The notes under the pieces are model-generated. The model was not told where the DNA came from and ran no database searches. It saw nothing but the letters and a program-made list of their open reading frames with translations. 45,149 bases of DNA from Pseudomonadota bacterium. Its GTDB lineage: Bacteria; Pseudomonadota; Alphaproteobacteria; Rhizobiales; Devosiaceae. The stretch covers positions 1 to 45,149 of the forward strand of contig JAEWLC010000056.1 in NCBI GenBank assembly GCA_023393475.1, read 5' to 3'. How positions within the stretch are numbered: the first letter of the stretch is position 1; every line of letters begins with the position of its first letter. Positions 7,826 to 17,532 of the stretch are shown here, one piece after another. The position numbers and the translations under genes were made by a program.

Positions 7826-10800
7826 TCACCGGACAGTGAAGCCCCCGGCCGCGTCCGCCAACGCAGCCGGCGACAATTCTACCAGCGATTCCAAGCTAGT
7901 CCAGAGGATGGCGGCGCGGACCTTTCGGCCCGGGAACAGCTGGTTTGCAACGAGCGCATAGAGCGCGAGCTGCCTTTTGTAAGCGTTGGGCACCGCCTCG
8001 GGTTCCATCACCGGATTGGCATCGGACTTGAAGTCGACGAGGAGGATCTCGCCGGTCGTCTCGACGAGCCTATCGATACGTCCGGCGATCGTCACCGGCT
8101 GGCCGTTGCGCTGCGCGGCGGCGAGGAAGGGAACCTCCGCCCGGCTGTTGGGGCCGAAGAGGTGGGCCAGCTCCGGTCGCGACAGGATCGAGAGCGCCTT
8201 TTTCGCCAGAGCTGCGTGCTGATCGGGCGCCGTCGGCAGCAGCAGGGGCACGGCCCGGGCCGCCACGGCGGCACGCTGCTCAGGCGGCACGCGCGACAGA
8301 TGCTGCAGCAGTGCGTGGAGCGCCGTTCCGGCGAGGCGGGCCGTTTCGGGATCGAGGCTCTGCTCGAGCCGCGTCGCCAGCGCCCGCTCGGGGTCGGATG
8401 GCGCGTCGACCGAGGACGGCCGGATGATCTGGCGCGGCCGATGAGCAGGAAGGGCGGGCAGGTCGAGAGCACCGAACGCATCCGCCGAGGAGACTGTGTC
8501 CTTCTCCACCGGCGCCACTGGCTGCCGCTCGCGCGGATAGATCAGTGCCAGCGGCTTGCCTTCGGCATCGAGCACCGCTTCGCCGAGCGGCGCCAGCCCC
8601 TGTTCGATCGCTTCGTACCAGCTGCCGTCCGCCTTGCCCTGCTTGGTCAGGTAGCCGGTGATGTAGAGTTCGTCCTCGGCGCGCGTCATCGCCACGTAGA
8701 GCTTGCGCCAATACTCGGCCTGCTGGTCGGCATCGGCGTCGGTCTTGAGGTCCAGCGTTTCGTCGACATGCGTCGCCGCCGACGAGGCATGGATGAAGAG
8801 CGGCGGATTGGTGCGCATGTAGATCGAGCGTCGGTCGCGACCGCGCTCGGTGGTCGCGGCATCGGCGAGGATGACGATCGGGGCTTCCAGTCCCTTGGCC
8901 CCGTGCACGGTCATCACGCGGACGCCGGCGCCGCCCTCGGCCAGCTCGCGCTTGATGATTACCTCGCGCGAGCGGAGTTCGGCAAGGAAGCCGAGCAGCG
9001 AGGGTTGCGGCGATTGCTCGTGCGCCAGCGCCAGGTCGAGGAACTCGGCCATCACGTCGTCGATCTCGCTGCCGAAGCGGGAGCGCATGCGCTTGAGGCC
9101 CCCGCCCGCATAGAGCACATCGGCATAGAAGTTGAACGGCCGCTCGAAATCGAGCCGGTTGCGCCAGGTTTCGAGCTGCGCGAATGCCGCTTGCGCGGAC
9201 GGAATCTGGCTGTCCTTGAGCGCCCAGTAGAGTTTCTGGTCGCCGCGCGGCCGCGCCACGGCCATCAGGTCGTCCTCGCTGACATCGAACAACGGCGAGC
9301 GCAGCAGGGCCGCAAGCTGCAGGTCGTCGGCGGGGTTACTCAGCACGTCGCCGAGCGCCATCATGTCGAGGACGCCGATATGGGTGGTGACCGCCAGCCG
9401 GTCGGCGCCCGGCGTCGGTACGCCCTCGCGGATCAAGGCGCGGATGATCTCGTGGAAGAGCACGCTCCGCACCTGGACGAGGATCAGCACGTCGTCGGCG
9501 CTGACCGCCCGGCCGCGTGGACCGAGGGGGCGCTTCGCCTGGAGCCAGCCCCGAATCTCCTTGGCGATGCGCTCGGCAACCTGCCGCTGCGCGCTCTGCG
9601 TCTGCTGCTGCGGTGCCTCGAGCGGCCAGTTCTCGGGGTCGGTCTCTTCCGCCTGATCCTGGATCGGCGGCCATAGTGTCACGACGCCGCCACCCTCGGA
9701 GCGCGCCGTATCGTGTGCCACGCCGGTCTCTTCGAGGGCCCCCGAACGCAGGTCGGGCCGCGCGAACACCTCGTCCACCGCCTTCAGCACATTGGGCAGC
9801 GTGCGGAAGCTGTGGCGCAGAGGAATGTGGGTAATCTCGAAATCGGCCGCCTTGGCGCTGAAGGCGTACTGCCGTCCGGCTTCGACGAACACTTCAGGGT
9901 CGGCGCCCTGGAACGAGAAGATCGACTGCTTCTGGTCACCCACCGCGAACAGCGTCCGCGGCCGGTCGGCGGCGCTGTCGCCGAAGAAGAAGTCGTCGAT
10001 CAGCGCGCCCACCACCTGCCACTGCAGCGGGTTGGTGTCCTGGCCCTCGTCGACGAGGATGTGGCTGAGGCCGGCGTCGAGCTTGTAGCGCACCCAGAGG
10101 CCCTGCGCCTCGTCGCGCAGCAGCGCCGCCAGCTTTTCGATCAGGTCATCGAAGTCGAGCAGCGAGCGGGCCCGCTTGGCTTTCTCGTAGTGTGCGGAGA
10201 TCGCCGCGACCACATCGAGCATGGCCTCGCTGCGGGCGATGAGTTCGGCTTTCACGAGCTTGCGGTAGAGCCGCTCCACCCGCTCGCCCTCGGCCGTGAG
10301 CCGGTCCGCAACATCGGGGATCAGCGCCGCCGTGGCCTTCTTCAGCAGGGTCTTGCGCAGCGTGCGGTCGGCCTGGGTCAGGAAGGTGTCGATCAGGTCC
10401 TCGGGGTCGGGCCCCGACGGGTCGAGATCATGCAGCCGGTCGACGAAGGCGGTGCCGCCCGGCTCCGGCGGCACGAGCGCGAAGATGGCGCTGTGGTCGG
10501 CGCGGCTCAGCGTATAGCCGGTGCTGATCTCGTCCAGCACGGCGTCGACCGTGCCGACATTGCCCACGAGGTTGCGCAGTTCGCGCTTGGCGCGGGCCGG
10601 GTCGGTCAGCACCCGGCGCAGGTTGCGCTGCTGGTTCAGCGCCTCGAGGATCGACTGCTCGATCGAGAAATCGCTGAGGAGCCCGAACAGCGTCTCCACC
10701 GCCGCGGCTTCGCCGCTGCCGCGCAGGCCCGCCGCGATCACCGTCTCGCGCGCCTCGAGCAGCATCAGGTCGCGCTGGTATTCCTCAAGCACGCTGAAAT

Positions 10801-11245
10801 CGAACGGCACCCCCGCCTCGCGCGGGAAACGGTGCAGCACGCTCTCGCAGAAGGCGTGGATGGTCTGGATGCGGAGGCCCCCGGGCGCCTCGAGCGCATG
10901 GGCGAAGAGCGCGCGCGCCCTCACCTTCATCGCCTGCGTCGGCGTCGTGCCGCCCAGCTGCGTGAGATCGGCGACGAGGTCGTCCTCGCTCGCCAGAGCC
11001 CACTTGCCCAGCCGCTCGGCGACGCGTCCGCGCATCTCAGCCGCCGCCGCCTTGGTATAGGTGAGGCAGAGGATTTCCTCGGGCTTTGCGCCATTCAGCA
11101 GCAGGCGCAACACGCGGGCGGTGAGCACATAGGTCTTGCCCGAGCCGGCATTGGCCGTCACCCACACGCTGCGTTCCGGATCGGAGGCATCGCGCTGGCG
11201 CAGCACGATCTGCTCCGGCATGGGTTTCAGAAGCTTGCGGCTCAT
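7826..11245 (-). CDS. addA: Double-strand break repair helicase-nuclease AddA
   Basis: 1139 residues, a UvrD-type superfamily 1 helicase fused to a nuclease. The Walker A motif is ANAGSGKTYVL (residues about 31-41); later helicase motifs include VDEGQDTNPLQW, FAVGDQKQSIFSFQGA and the MTVHGAKGLEAPIV segment. The C-terminal PD-(D/E)XK nuclease is seen as GRIDRL followed by ILLVDFKSD within the last 100 residues. With AddB it resects DNA ends and loads RecA, replacing RecBCD. ATG at 11245 overlaps the addB stop by four bases (ATGA), so translation is coupled; an upstream in-frame Met would lie inside addB. Length and motifs look intact. Confidence 0.96.
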   Translation of the reverse strand: MSRKLLKPMPEQIVLRQRDASDPERSVWVTANAGSGKTYVLTARVLRLLLNGAKPEEILCLTYTKAAAAEMRGRVAERLGKWALASEDDLVADLTQLGGTTPTQAMKVRARALFAHALEAPGGLRIQTIHAFCESVLHRFPREAGVPFDFSVLEEYQRDLMLLEARETVIAAGLRGSGEAAAVETLFGLLSDFSIEQSILEALNQQRNLRRVLTDPARAKRELRNLVGNVGTVDAVLDEISTGYTLSRADHSAIFALVPPEPGGTAFVDRLHDLDPSGPDPEDLIDTFLTQADRTLRKTLLKKATAALIPDVADRLTAEGERVERLYRKLVKAELIARSEAMLDVVAAISAHYEKAKRARSLLDFDDLIEKLAALLRDEAQGLWVRYKLDAGLSHILVDEGQDTNPLQWQVVGALIDDFFFGDSAADRPRTLFAVGDQKQSIFSFQGADPEVFVEAGRQYAFSAKAADFEITHIPLRHSFRTLPNVLKAVDEVFARPDLRSGALEETGVAHDTARSEGGGVVTLWPPIQDQAEETDPENWPLEAPQQQTQSAQRQVAERIAKEIRGWLQAKRPLGPRGRAVSADDVLILVQVRSVLFHEIIRALIREGVPTPGADRLAVTTHIGVLDMMALGDVLSNPADDLQLAALLRSPLFDVSEDDLMAVARPRGDQKLYWALKDSQIPSAQAAFAQLETWRNRLDFERPFNFYADVLYAGGGLKRMRSRFGSEIDDVMAEFLDLALAHEQSPQPSLLGFLAELRSREVIIKRELAEGGAGVRVMTVHGAKGLEAPIVILADAATTERGRDRRSIYMRTNPPLFIHASSAATHVDETLDLKTDADADQQAEYWRKLYVAMTRAEDELYITGYLTKQGKADGSWYEAIEQGLAPLGEAVLDAEGKPLALIYPRERQPVAPVEKDTVSSADAFGALDLPALPAHRPRQIIRPSSVDAPSDPERALATRLEQSLDPETARLAGTALHALLQHLSRVPPEQRAAVAARAVPLLLPTAPDQHAALAKKALSILSRPELAHLFGPNSRAEVPFLAAAQRNGQPVTIAGRIDRLVETTGEILLVDFKSDANPVMEPEAVPNAYKRQLALYALVANQLFPGRKVRAAILWTSLESLVELSPAALADAAGGFTVR

Positions 11246-14196
11246 GGATCGTCCACTCCGGCGGTGAGCGTCCATTCGTCGGTGCGCGCGAGGTGATCGT
11301 AATCCCCCGGATACGACTTGCGGCCGCTTTCGACGCGCGGCCGGATGCGCGCCGTCATCGGCGGCCCGTCATGCAGCAGGAACGCATCGACATGGCGCTG
11401 CACGCGCCGCTCGATCTCGCCCACCGCTTCCATCAGCCCCATGCCCTTGGGCAGCTTGTAGGGCTTGATCTGGAACGCCGCCGGGCCGAGGCCGATCTTG
11501 AGATAGGTCAGCGCCGAACTGTCGCGCGGCGCGAGCCCCGGGAACACGCCAGCCCGCGCCATGGCCGCCTCGAGCAGCAGCTGCGGGGCGTCGAACGCCG
11601 TCATGTCCTTGGGCTGCGGCACGCCGCCGGTCTTGAAGTCGATGATCTCGAGCGTGCCGTCGCGCCTGACATCGAGCCGGTCGGCCTTGCCGACCAGCGT
11701 GAAGCCGTCGAGCGCGGGGAAGCGCCACTCCCCCTTCAGCTCGGCATTGCGTTCGACGATATCGGCATCGCGACGGCGCTCGTAGTCGAGGAACTGCCGG
11801 GCGGCGCGCTCGAAGCGCTTCAGCCAGATGTCGCGCCGCTCCTTGATGGCGTCGAGCCCGGCGAAGGCATCGCGCGCCATCCCCATCATCTCGGGCAGGG
11901 CTTCGGCCGATTCGATATCGAGCCCGGCCTCGACGAACTTTTCGAACACGCCGTGAATCATCGTGCCGCGCTCGCGGGCGCTCGGCTCGGTGCCCAGCGG
12001 CTCGAGCCGGTAGAGCCCCAGCACATGCTTGGCATAGATGTCGTAGGGCGAGCGCATCAAGGGCTCGATCTCGGTGATCGACAGACGTCGCGGCCGCAAC
12101 AGGCCCGGCGGGTTGGGCTGCGGGCGGATCGCCGGGCGGGGCAACCCGGCATAGTCCACCGCATCGGCCTCAAGCAGCCAGGCGGCGCCGCGCGCCCGCA
12201 GCGCCTTCGCCTCGGTTTCCCCGATGAACGCATCGATCCGCTGGATGAGCGGCGAGGGCAGGGCGGGCGACGTGCCGATGCGCTCGGCATAGGCGATCAG
12301 CACCTCGGCATTGCCGAAGGCCATGGTGAAATCGTGCGCCGCCAGCCCCTGCTGCCGCTCCGGCGGTTCGAGCCCGATGCCGATGCGCATGCCGCGGCTG
12401 AGCCACGGACCGGGATCGGCGACGGCGGGCCAGATGTCCTCGTTCATCCCCGCGAGGATCATCAGGTCCGGGTTCATCAGGCGCGCTTCGAGCTCGCCCC
12501 AGATATGGATGTCGTCGCGCGTCGAAACCGGGCCCTGCGCCTTGGCGCCGGCGAGGAGCGCGGCGAGCACCGCGTCGAGATCGGTGGGCGGGAAGGGCGT
12601 GCCGGCCTGCTCGGTGCTCCCCAGTTCCTCGGCCCAGCGCTGGAACTCGGGCAGGCCCGGCAGGTCGGTGTCCGGTGCGAGCGCCCCGATCGTTGCGACC
12701 AGCGCCGCCGCGAGGTCGGGCGCCGTCAGCACGGCCTGCGATTTGAGCGCCGCCACCGGCGCCATCGCCTCGCCCAGCCGCCTCAGCACGTCGTGGGCGT
12801 CCTCGCGCTCGGTAAGCCCGTGCAGTCCTTCGAGCCCGGCAAGCGGCCGGGTCTTGCGCAGCTTGAGGTCGAGATGGTCGGCGACCTTGCGCACTTCGAG
12901 CCGGTCGAGCCCGAGCGACACCGCGGCATTGCGCAGCAGGGCGATCAGGTCGATGGCCGCATAGTCGCCGGCGGCAACGGCCAGCACCTGCCGCGCCAGC
13001 CGCCCGACGCCCGACTGGTAGAGCGGCGTGCCGGCAGCATCGTCGACGATGATGTGGTGCCGCTTCAGTTCCACGGCGATGCGGCGCGCCAGCGTCTGGT
13101 CGCGCGCGATGATGCCGACCGTCCTGCCCTCCGCCAGCGTCGCCCGTGCGGCGAGCGCAATGGCGCGGGCTTCGACGTCGGCATTGCGGGTGGCGAGGAT
13201 GGCGACACCCCTCAGCGCGTCATCGACCGGGAGCGTTGCACGCCAGCCCGGCCAGTTCGGCGTTTCGCTGGCCGGCGCGAGCGCGGCCCGGGCAAGCGCG
13301 GTGCGCGGGTTCTCGTCCGCCAGTTCGACCACCTCGCCGGCACCGGCGCCGAGGCTGCGCAGCAGCTTCATCAAGCCGTACTGGGGATGGCTCTGCGTCG
13401 TGTCGCCGGTCAGCATCCGCTCATGCTGCTCGGGCGAGTAGCTGGTATCGAGGCCGGGGAGGACAAGCACGCCGCGCGGCAGGTCGGCCACCGCCTTCAG
13501 CAGCGCTGCCGTGGCCGGGATCGAGCCGGTGGAGCCGGCGGCGATCACCGGCCGCTCGCCATAGACGAACGGCGCGGCCGCCGCCTGGCGCAATAGCCGC
13601 TCGTTGCGGGCCGCGGACGCATCGATCCGGCCACTCTCGGCAAGGTGCTGCGGCCAGAATTTCAGTGCCACTTCGAGGAAATCGAGGATCTGCTGCCAGT
13701 TCTCGGCGAGATTCTCGGGCACCAGCTCCCTGAGCGCGGCCGGTGAAATGCCCTCGATGGTGAAATCGTCGACCACCTCGCCCAGGGAGTCGGCGAGCCA
13801 GAAGATCTCGGCCGCATTGGGCGGGTTGGCAAAGCTCCCGGCGCGCTCGGCAAAGACCCGCACCAGGTGCGACAGCGTCAGCCGTCGCTGCAGGCCGGAT
13901 GCGGCCGGGGCAATGCCCGGAGCATCATAGGGCGGCAGGAACGGCTCTTCGTCCGCCACTTCCCCGCCGAAGGTCCGGATATCGGGCAGCAGCGCCGCGC
14001 CGCCGAGCTGGCTCGCCAGCTCCGCCGCCAGCGCCAGCCGGGCACGGCGGGTGGGGAGGATGATGGTGACGTCGCTGAGCCAGAAGGCGCCCTCGCGCGG
14101 CCAATCGCCCAAGAGCGTGCCATCGAGCACCCGCGCCGCGAGTGTCTTGAGGAAGGGCGCGTGGGGCGCGATGGAGAATAGCGAGTCGCGACGCAT
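11242..14196 (-). CDS. addB: Double-strand break repair protein AddB
   Basis: 984 residues, the partner of AddA. It begins MRRDSLFSIAPHAPFLKTLA and includes TIILPTRRARLALAAEL, typical of alphaproteobacterial AddB; the region corresponding to the helicase fold is divergent. The C-terminal nuclease is GKADRLDVRRDG followed by LEIIDFKTG, so both subunits keep a nuclease centre. The gene overlaps addA by four bases and lies 41 bases downstream of tsaE, all on the minus strand, suggesting a tsaE-addB-addA transcript. The reading frame stays open far upstream through tsaE and part of the kinase gene, but that is GC-rich shadow coding and ATG 14196 is where family similarity starts. Confidence 0.93.
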   Translation of the reverse strand: MRRDSLFSIAPHAPFLKTLAARVLDGTLLGDWPREGAFWLSDVTIILPTRRARLALAAELASQLGGAALLPDIRTFGGEVADEEPFLPPYDAPGIAPAASGLQRRLTLSHLVRVFAERAGSFANPPNAAEIFWLADSLGEVVDDFTIEGISPAALRELVPENLAENWQQILDFLEVALKFWPQHLAESGRIDASAARNERLLRQAAAAPFVYGERPVIAAGSTGSIPATAALLKAVADLPRGVLVLPGLDTSYSPEQHERMLTGDTTQSHPQYGLMKLLRSLGAGAGEVVELADENPRTALARAALAPASETPNWPGWRATLPVDDALRGVAILATRNADVEARAIALAARATLAEGRTVGIIARDQTLARRIAVELKRHHIIVDDAAGTPLYQSGVGRLARQVLAVAAGDYAAIDLIALLRNAAVSLGLDRLEVRKVADHLDLKLRKTRPLAGLEGLHGLTEREDAHDVLRRLGEAMAPVAALKSQAVLTAPDLAAALVATIGALAPDTDLPGLPEFQRWAEELGSTEQAGTPFPPTDLDAVLAALLAGAKAQGPVSTRDDIHIWGELEARLMNPDLMILAGMNEDIWPAVADPGPWLSRGMRIGIGLEPPERQQGLAAHDFTMAFGNAEVLIAYAERIGTSPALPSPLIQRIDAFIGETEAKALRARGAAWLLEADAVDYAGLPRPAIRPQPNPPGLLRPRRLSITEIEPLMRSPYDIYAKHVLGLYRLEPLGTEPSARERGTMIHGVFEKFVEAGLDIESAEALPEMMGMARDAFAGLDAIKERRDIWLKRFERAARQFLDYERRRDADIVERNAELKGEWRFPALDGFTLVGKADRLDVRRDGTLEIIDFKTGGVPQPKDMTAFDAPQLLLEAAMARAGVFPGLAPRDSSALTYLKIGLGPAAFQIKPYKLPKGMGLMEAVGEIERRVQRHVDAFLLHDGPPMTARIRPRVESGRKSYPGDYDHLARTDEWTLTAGVDDP

Positions 14197-14237
14197 GCGC
14201 GGGATTTGAGCGGGTAGGGGACGGGAAGTCCAGCGGA

Positions 14238-14678
14238 CTAATACGAGCGTCCGTCGGCAAACGCGACCGTGGCGATGCGGCCATCGCCGCCGGATGGAAT
14301 CGCCAGCGTGACCTTTGCTGTAGCCCGCTCGACCACCTCGTCCGAGCGCTCCGGCCATTCTACGAGGATAATCGCGTCGTCCCGGTCGAACAGCCCGAGC
14401 TCGTCGACCTCGCGCGGCCCGCCGAGCCGGTAGAGGTCGGCATGCAGCACCGGGCGGCCACCGGCCTCGTAGGGCTGCACCAGCGCGAAAGTCGGCGAGG
14501 GAACGTCGAGCCTGTCGTCGCCGGCCAGCGTGCGGATCACCGACCGCGCGAGGGCCGTCTTGCCGGCCCCGAGGTCGCCTTCGAGCAGCACGATGTCGCC
14601 CGGCCGCAACGCCGCGGCGATGCGCCGGCCAAGGGCGGCGGTGGCGTGGTCGTCGGCGAGGGTGATGGGTCCGTTCAT
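14238..14678 (-). CDS. tsaE: tRNA threonylcarbamoyladenosine biosynthesis protein TsaE
   Basis: 146 residues, an ATPase needed with TsaB and TsaD to make t6A at position 37 of ANN-decoding tRNAs. The P-loop is EGDLGAGKT (Glu33-Thr41), followed by the family motifs SPTFALVQ and LHADLYRL and by ILVEWPER. It is a stand-alone TsaE: many alphaproteobacteria carry a TsaE-phosphotransferase fusion and a nucleotidyltransferase gene before addB, and neither is present here. It sits 39 bases after the kinase gene and 41 before addB on the same strand. Function is well established for the family; only operon membership is inferred. Confidence 0.95.
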   Translation of the reverse strand: MNGPITLADDHATAALGRRIAAALRPGDIVLLEGDLGAGKTALARSVIRTLAGDDRLDVPSPTFALVQPYEAGGRPVLHADLYRLGGPREVDELGLFDRDDAIILVEWPERSDEVVERATAKVTLAIPSGGDGRIATVAFADGRSY

Positions 14679-14717
14679 GCCCCCGGCATAGCCGAGCCGG
14701 CGCGTCGGTGCAAAGCC

Positions 14718-17198
14718 CTACTCGGCGGCGCCGGCCATGGCGACATCGCTCGGCAGGCTGACGATGACGCGGGTGCCGCGCGGCTCGCGCCGCTCGATCC
14801 CGATGGTGCCGCCATGCATGTTGACGAAGGCGCGGACGATCGCGAGGCCGAGCCCGGCGCCGCGCTGGCGGGCCGTGCCGGTCAGCGCATCGTCCCGGTC
14901 GAGCAGCGCCAGCCGCATTTCCTCGGTCATCGGGGCGCCCTCGTCCTCGACGATGAACTGCATGCGCCCGGTGCGACCGGAGACGGTGAGCTTCACCTCG
15001 CCCCCCGGCTCGGAGAAGCGCGCGGCGTTGGAGAGCAGGTTGTAGAGCACGTTGACGATGCGCGTGCCGTCGGCAACGAACACCGGCAGGTCGGGTTCGA
15101 TCACCACCTTGAGGTTGAGGCTCGGCTGGCCATCGACCGCCGGGAATGTGGCGATCAGCCCGGCACGCGCCTTCTCGACCAGTGCCGCGACGTCCTGCTG
15201 CTCGGGCTGCAATTCCGCGATGCCGGCATCGACGGTCGCGAGATCGAGGATGTTGTCGATCAGGACGCCCAGCGTCGCGCTCGAGGCGCGGATGAAGTTG
15301 GTATAGCCGTACTGCTTCTCGTTGAGCTCGCCGGCGACGCCCGAGGCGAGGAGGTCGGCAAAGCCGATGATGTTGGTGAGCGGGGAACGCAGCTCGTAGG
15401 AAACGTTCTGCACGAACGCGTCCTTCAGCCGGTCGGCGGTGATCAGCGCGTCGTTCCGTTCCTTCAGCACGCGCTGGTAGTTGGCGCTCTCGGTCACATC
15501 GAGGAAGGTCATCATCGTCTGACCGTCGGGCAGCCGCACCACGGCATAGTCGATCAGCTTGCCGTCCATCCGCGTGATCCGGCCCTGCCGGTCCGAGCGG
15601 GTCGGGTTGAGGTCGATGATCGAGCGCTTGAGGTCCCGCCAGATCGTCGCCCCGTCCTCGGGCAGGGCCTTGGCCGCGGCGTCGGCGATCTGGTCGATAT
15701 GCGGGTTGTCGGCGAGGAGGTTCGCCGGCAGCTTCCACAGGGTCGACAGCTTCGGGTTGGAGAGCGTCAGCCGGCCATTGGTGCCGAACACCGCCACTGC
15801 TTCGCTCAGCGAGTTGAGCGTCGAGCGCTGCACATCGAGCAGCGCCTTGTGCTGGCTCTTGAGGTTGAGCTGGTCGGTGATGTCCTCGAACACATAGATG
15901 ACCCCGCCCTTGGGCCCCGCCGGCGCGGCGATCACCTGCACCGTGCGACCGTCGGGCAGGTGCCAGGGCTCGAGTTCCTGCGGCGTGCGCAGCTGGTACG
16001 ATTGCAGGTGCCGGTTGCGCCAGCCCTGGTAGTCCGGCTCGTTCGGCAGCTTGCCGTCGGTCCTGAGCTTGTCGAGGATGGCGCGCTCGTCCATCCCCAG
16101 CTTCAGCCAGTTCGGATCGAGGTCCCAGAGCTCACGATAGGCGCGGTTCGACTGCACCAGCTCTCGGTTCGGCCCGAATATCGCAATCGGGCTCGCCAGG
16201 GCATCGATGATGGCGCTCATGTGCGACAGCCCGCTGTCGCGCGGCGCGCTGTCGGCCTTGGGATTGAGATACCCGGCCGAGCCGCCGTTCACCGGGAAAT
16301 CGACAACCTCGAAATCGCCGAGCTCGCCCAGCGTCACCATGGTGGTCTGCGGCTTCCTGAGGTCACCGAGCACGGCGCGGTTGCGCTGCAGGAGGCCGTT
16401 TTCGAGCAGTTCGGCCGGCTGGTTCTCGCTGGTCTTGCGGCCGAGCGCGCGGGCGAGATCGTGATAGGGGGCGTTGGCGAACACCAGCCGCCCTGCGCCA
16501 TCGCGGAGGAAGGCGGGCTTGCCGAGGCTCGCGAGCACGGTGCGAGCCGTCGCCTGGTCATGCGCCGGCTGTTGCTCCACCGCCGGTGCCACGAGGGCCG
16601 GGACTGCCGGGCTGTCGCTGCTGGTCGAGGGGGCGGCCGGCCGCAGCCGCAGTGCCGCGCCGTCACCGAGGAGCGAGCCTGACGCCCGCACGGCCCGGCC
16701 GTCGGTCGCCGTCAGCGCCAGCTGGAAGCCACGGCCGCCGACGCGCAGCGCCTCGATGGCGCGCGCCAGCCGGTCGGCATCGGCATCGGGGAGCCACGAG
16801 CCGAAATCGAGCACCGCTTCGGCGCGCCGGCCGGGTGGCAGCAGCGCCGAGGCCTGGCCAAGGAAGCGCGGACCTTCACCCGGATTGGTCCACAGCACGA
16901 TGATTTCGCGGCTGCCCGACAGCAGCGCCTCGTATTCGTCGACCCGGGCGCGCAGTCCCGACACCTGTTCGGCCGAACGGCGCTGCGCGGCGCGATTATC
17001 CTTGATGATGCGGCGGACCAGCGCCACGGCGATCAGCGCGAAGGCACCGGCGCCGAGCGCGATGGCGACCGGAGCAGCCCCCATGACGTTGCCCGTGCTG
17101 ATGCCCTGGGCGAGGGCGGGCGACGCGCTCAATAGGGTGGCGAGACTCGCACCAGTCGCGGCGAATCGCCAATCGTTCCGGACCCTATCCGGCGCCAT
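14718..17198 (-). CDS. divL: DivL-type PAS tyrosine pseudokinase, cell-cycle regulator
   Basis: 826 residues. A transmembrane segment (about 38-60) follows a signal-like start, then a short coiled coil, three or four PAS-like regions (about 220-300, 325-445, 455-570), a DHp helix and an ATPase domain. The DHp motif reads FVQNVSYELRSPL: the phospho-accepting histidine is Tyr601 (codon 15396-15398, TAC), as in Caulobacter DivL (HVSYQLRTPL). The N box (NLLSNAARF) and G2 (GAGLGLAIV) remain, while G1 is degenerate (EDEGAP). In Caulobacter, DivL binds DivK~P and controls CckA and so CtrA. Its position between ahcY and tsaE fits the orthologue in other alphaproteobacteria. A diverged ordinary kinase is the alternative, but the exact Tyr substitution makes that less likely. 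Confidence 0.88.
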   Translation of the reverse strand: MAPDRVRNDWRFAATGASLATLLSASPALAQGISTGNVMGAAPVAIALGAGAFALIAVALVRRIIKDNRAAQRRSAEQVSGLRARVDEYEALLSGSREIIVLWTNPGEGPRFLGQASALLPPGRRAEAVLDFGSWLPDADADRLARAIEALRVGGRGFQLALTATDGRAVRASGSLLGDGAALRLRPAAPSTSSDSPAVPALVAPAVEQQPAHDQATARTVLASLGKPAFLRDGAGRLVFANAPYHDLARALGRKTSENQPAELLENGLLQRNRAVLGDLRKPQTTMVTLGELGDFEVVDFPVNGGSAGYLNPKADSAPRDSGLSHMSAIIDALASPIAIFGPNRELVQSNRAYRELWDLDPNWLKLGMDERAILDKLRTDGKLPNEPDYQGWRNRHLQSYQLRTPQELEPWHLPDGRTVQVIAAPAGPKGGVIYVFEDITDQLNLKSQHKALLDVQRSTLNSLSEAVAVFGTNGRLTLSNPKLSTLWKLPANLLADNPHIDQIADAAAKALPEDGATIWRDLKRSIIDLNPTRSDRQGRITRMDGKLIDYAVVRLPDGQTMMTFLDVTESANYQRVLKERNDALITADRLKDAFVQNVSYELRSPLTNIIGFADLLASGVAGELNEKQYGYTNFIRASSATLGVLIDNILDLATVDAGIAELQPEQQDVAALVEKARAGLIATFPAVDGQPSLNLKVVIEPDLPVFVADGTRIVNVLYNLLSNAARFSEPGGEVKLTVSGRTGRMQFIVEDEGAPMTEEMRLALLDRDDALTGTARQRGAGLGLAIVRAFVNMHGGTIGIERREPRGTRVIVSLPSDVAMAGAAE

Positions 17199-17532
17199 AT
17201 ACTGCCCCTAACCGAAGATAGCCGTTCTCGCCGCCGCAACCGGCGGTCGATACACTGCACTAGATGCCGCGCCGAGCCCCATGCCGCCGCGTCCTCGACG
17301 GTCAAAACCCGTAACCGCCGAATCACCCGACATTAGCGGTCCGGGATTCGCGCAAAAAGAGTCAAATTGCATGTGAAGAGCGGGGATCGTGCCCAGATTG
17401 GGTGTTGACCCGAGTCCGAACAGTGAACGCTTCGTTAACGCCCGAGTGATTTGGGCAGGATTATTTTCGGGGCGTCCCCTATCCCCGTGCGGGGATGAAG
17501 AAAGGGCGCCCCGTGAGGCGCCCTTCGAAACG
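17199..17532. other. Gap between divL and ahcY: divL leader and ahcY terminator
   Basis: No gene is seen in these 334 bases. The right end holds the ahcY terminator; the left part must contain the divL promoter if divL is not read from ahcY. A single GTTAAC occurs near 17434 but no TTAA-N7-TTAA pair, so a CtrA site cannot be claimed. Confidence 0.6.
17495..17527 (-). terminator. Rho-independent terminator of ahcY
   Basis: On the minus strand a perfect 9-bp stem (AAGGGCGCC at 17517-17525 paired with GGCGCCCTT at 17502-17510, 6-base loop) is followed by TTTCTTC. It lies just after the ahcY stop and separates ahcY from divL. Confidence 0.8.

Noticed and set aside
14197..15738. N-terminal extension of AddB by about 500 residues
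   Set aside because: The extension is Arg/Ala/Pro-rich shadow coding across tsaE and divL; AddB similarity begins at ATG 14196.
17400..17480. CtrA-binding site upstream of divL
   Set aside because: Only one TTAA half is present near 17434; no TTAA-N7-TTAA pair.
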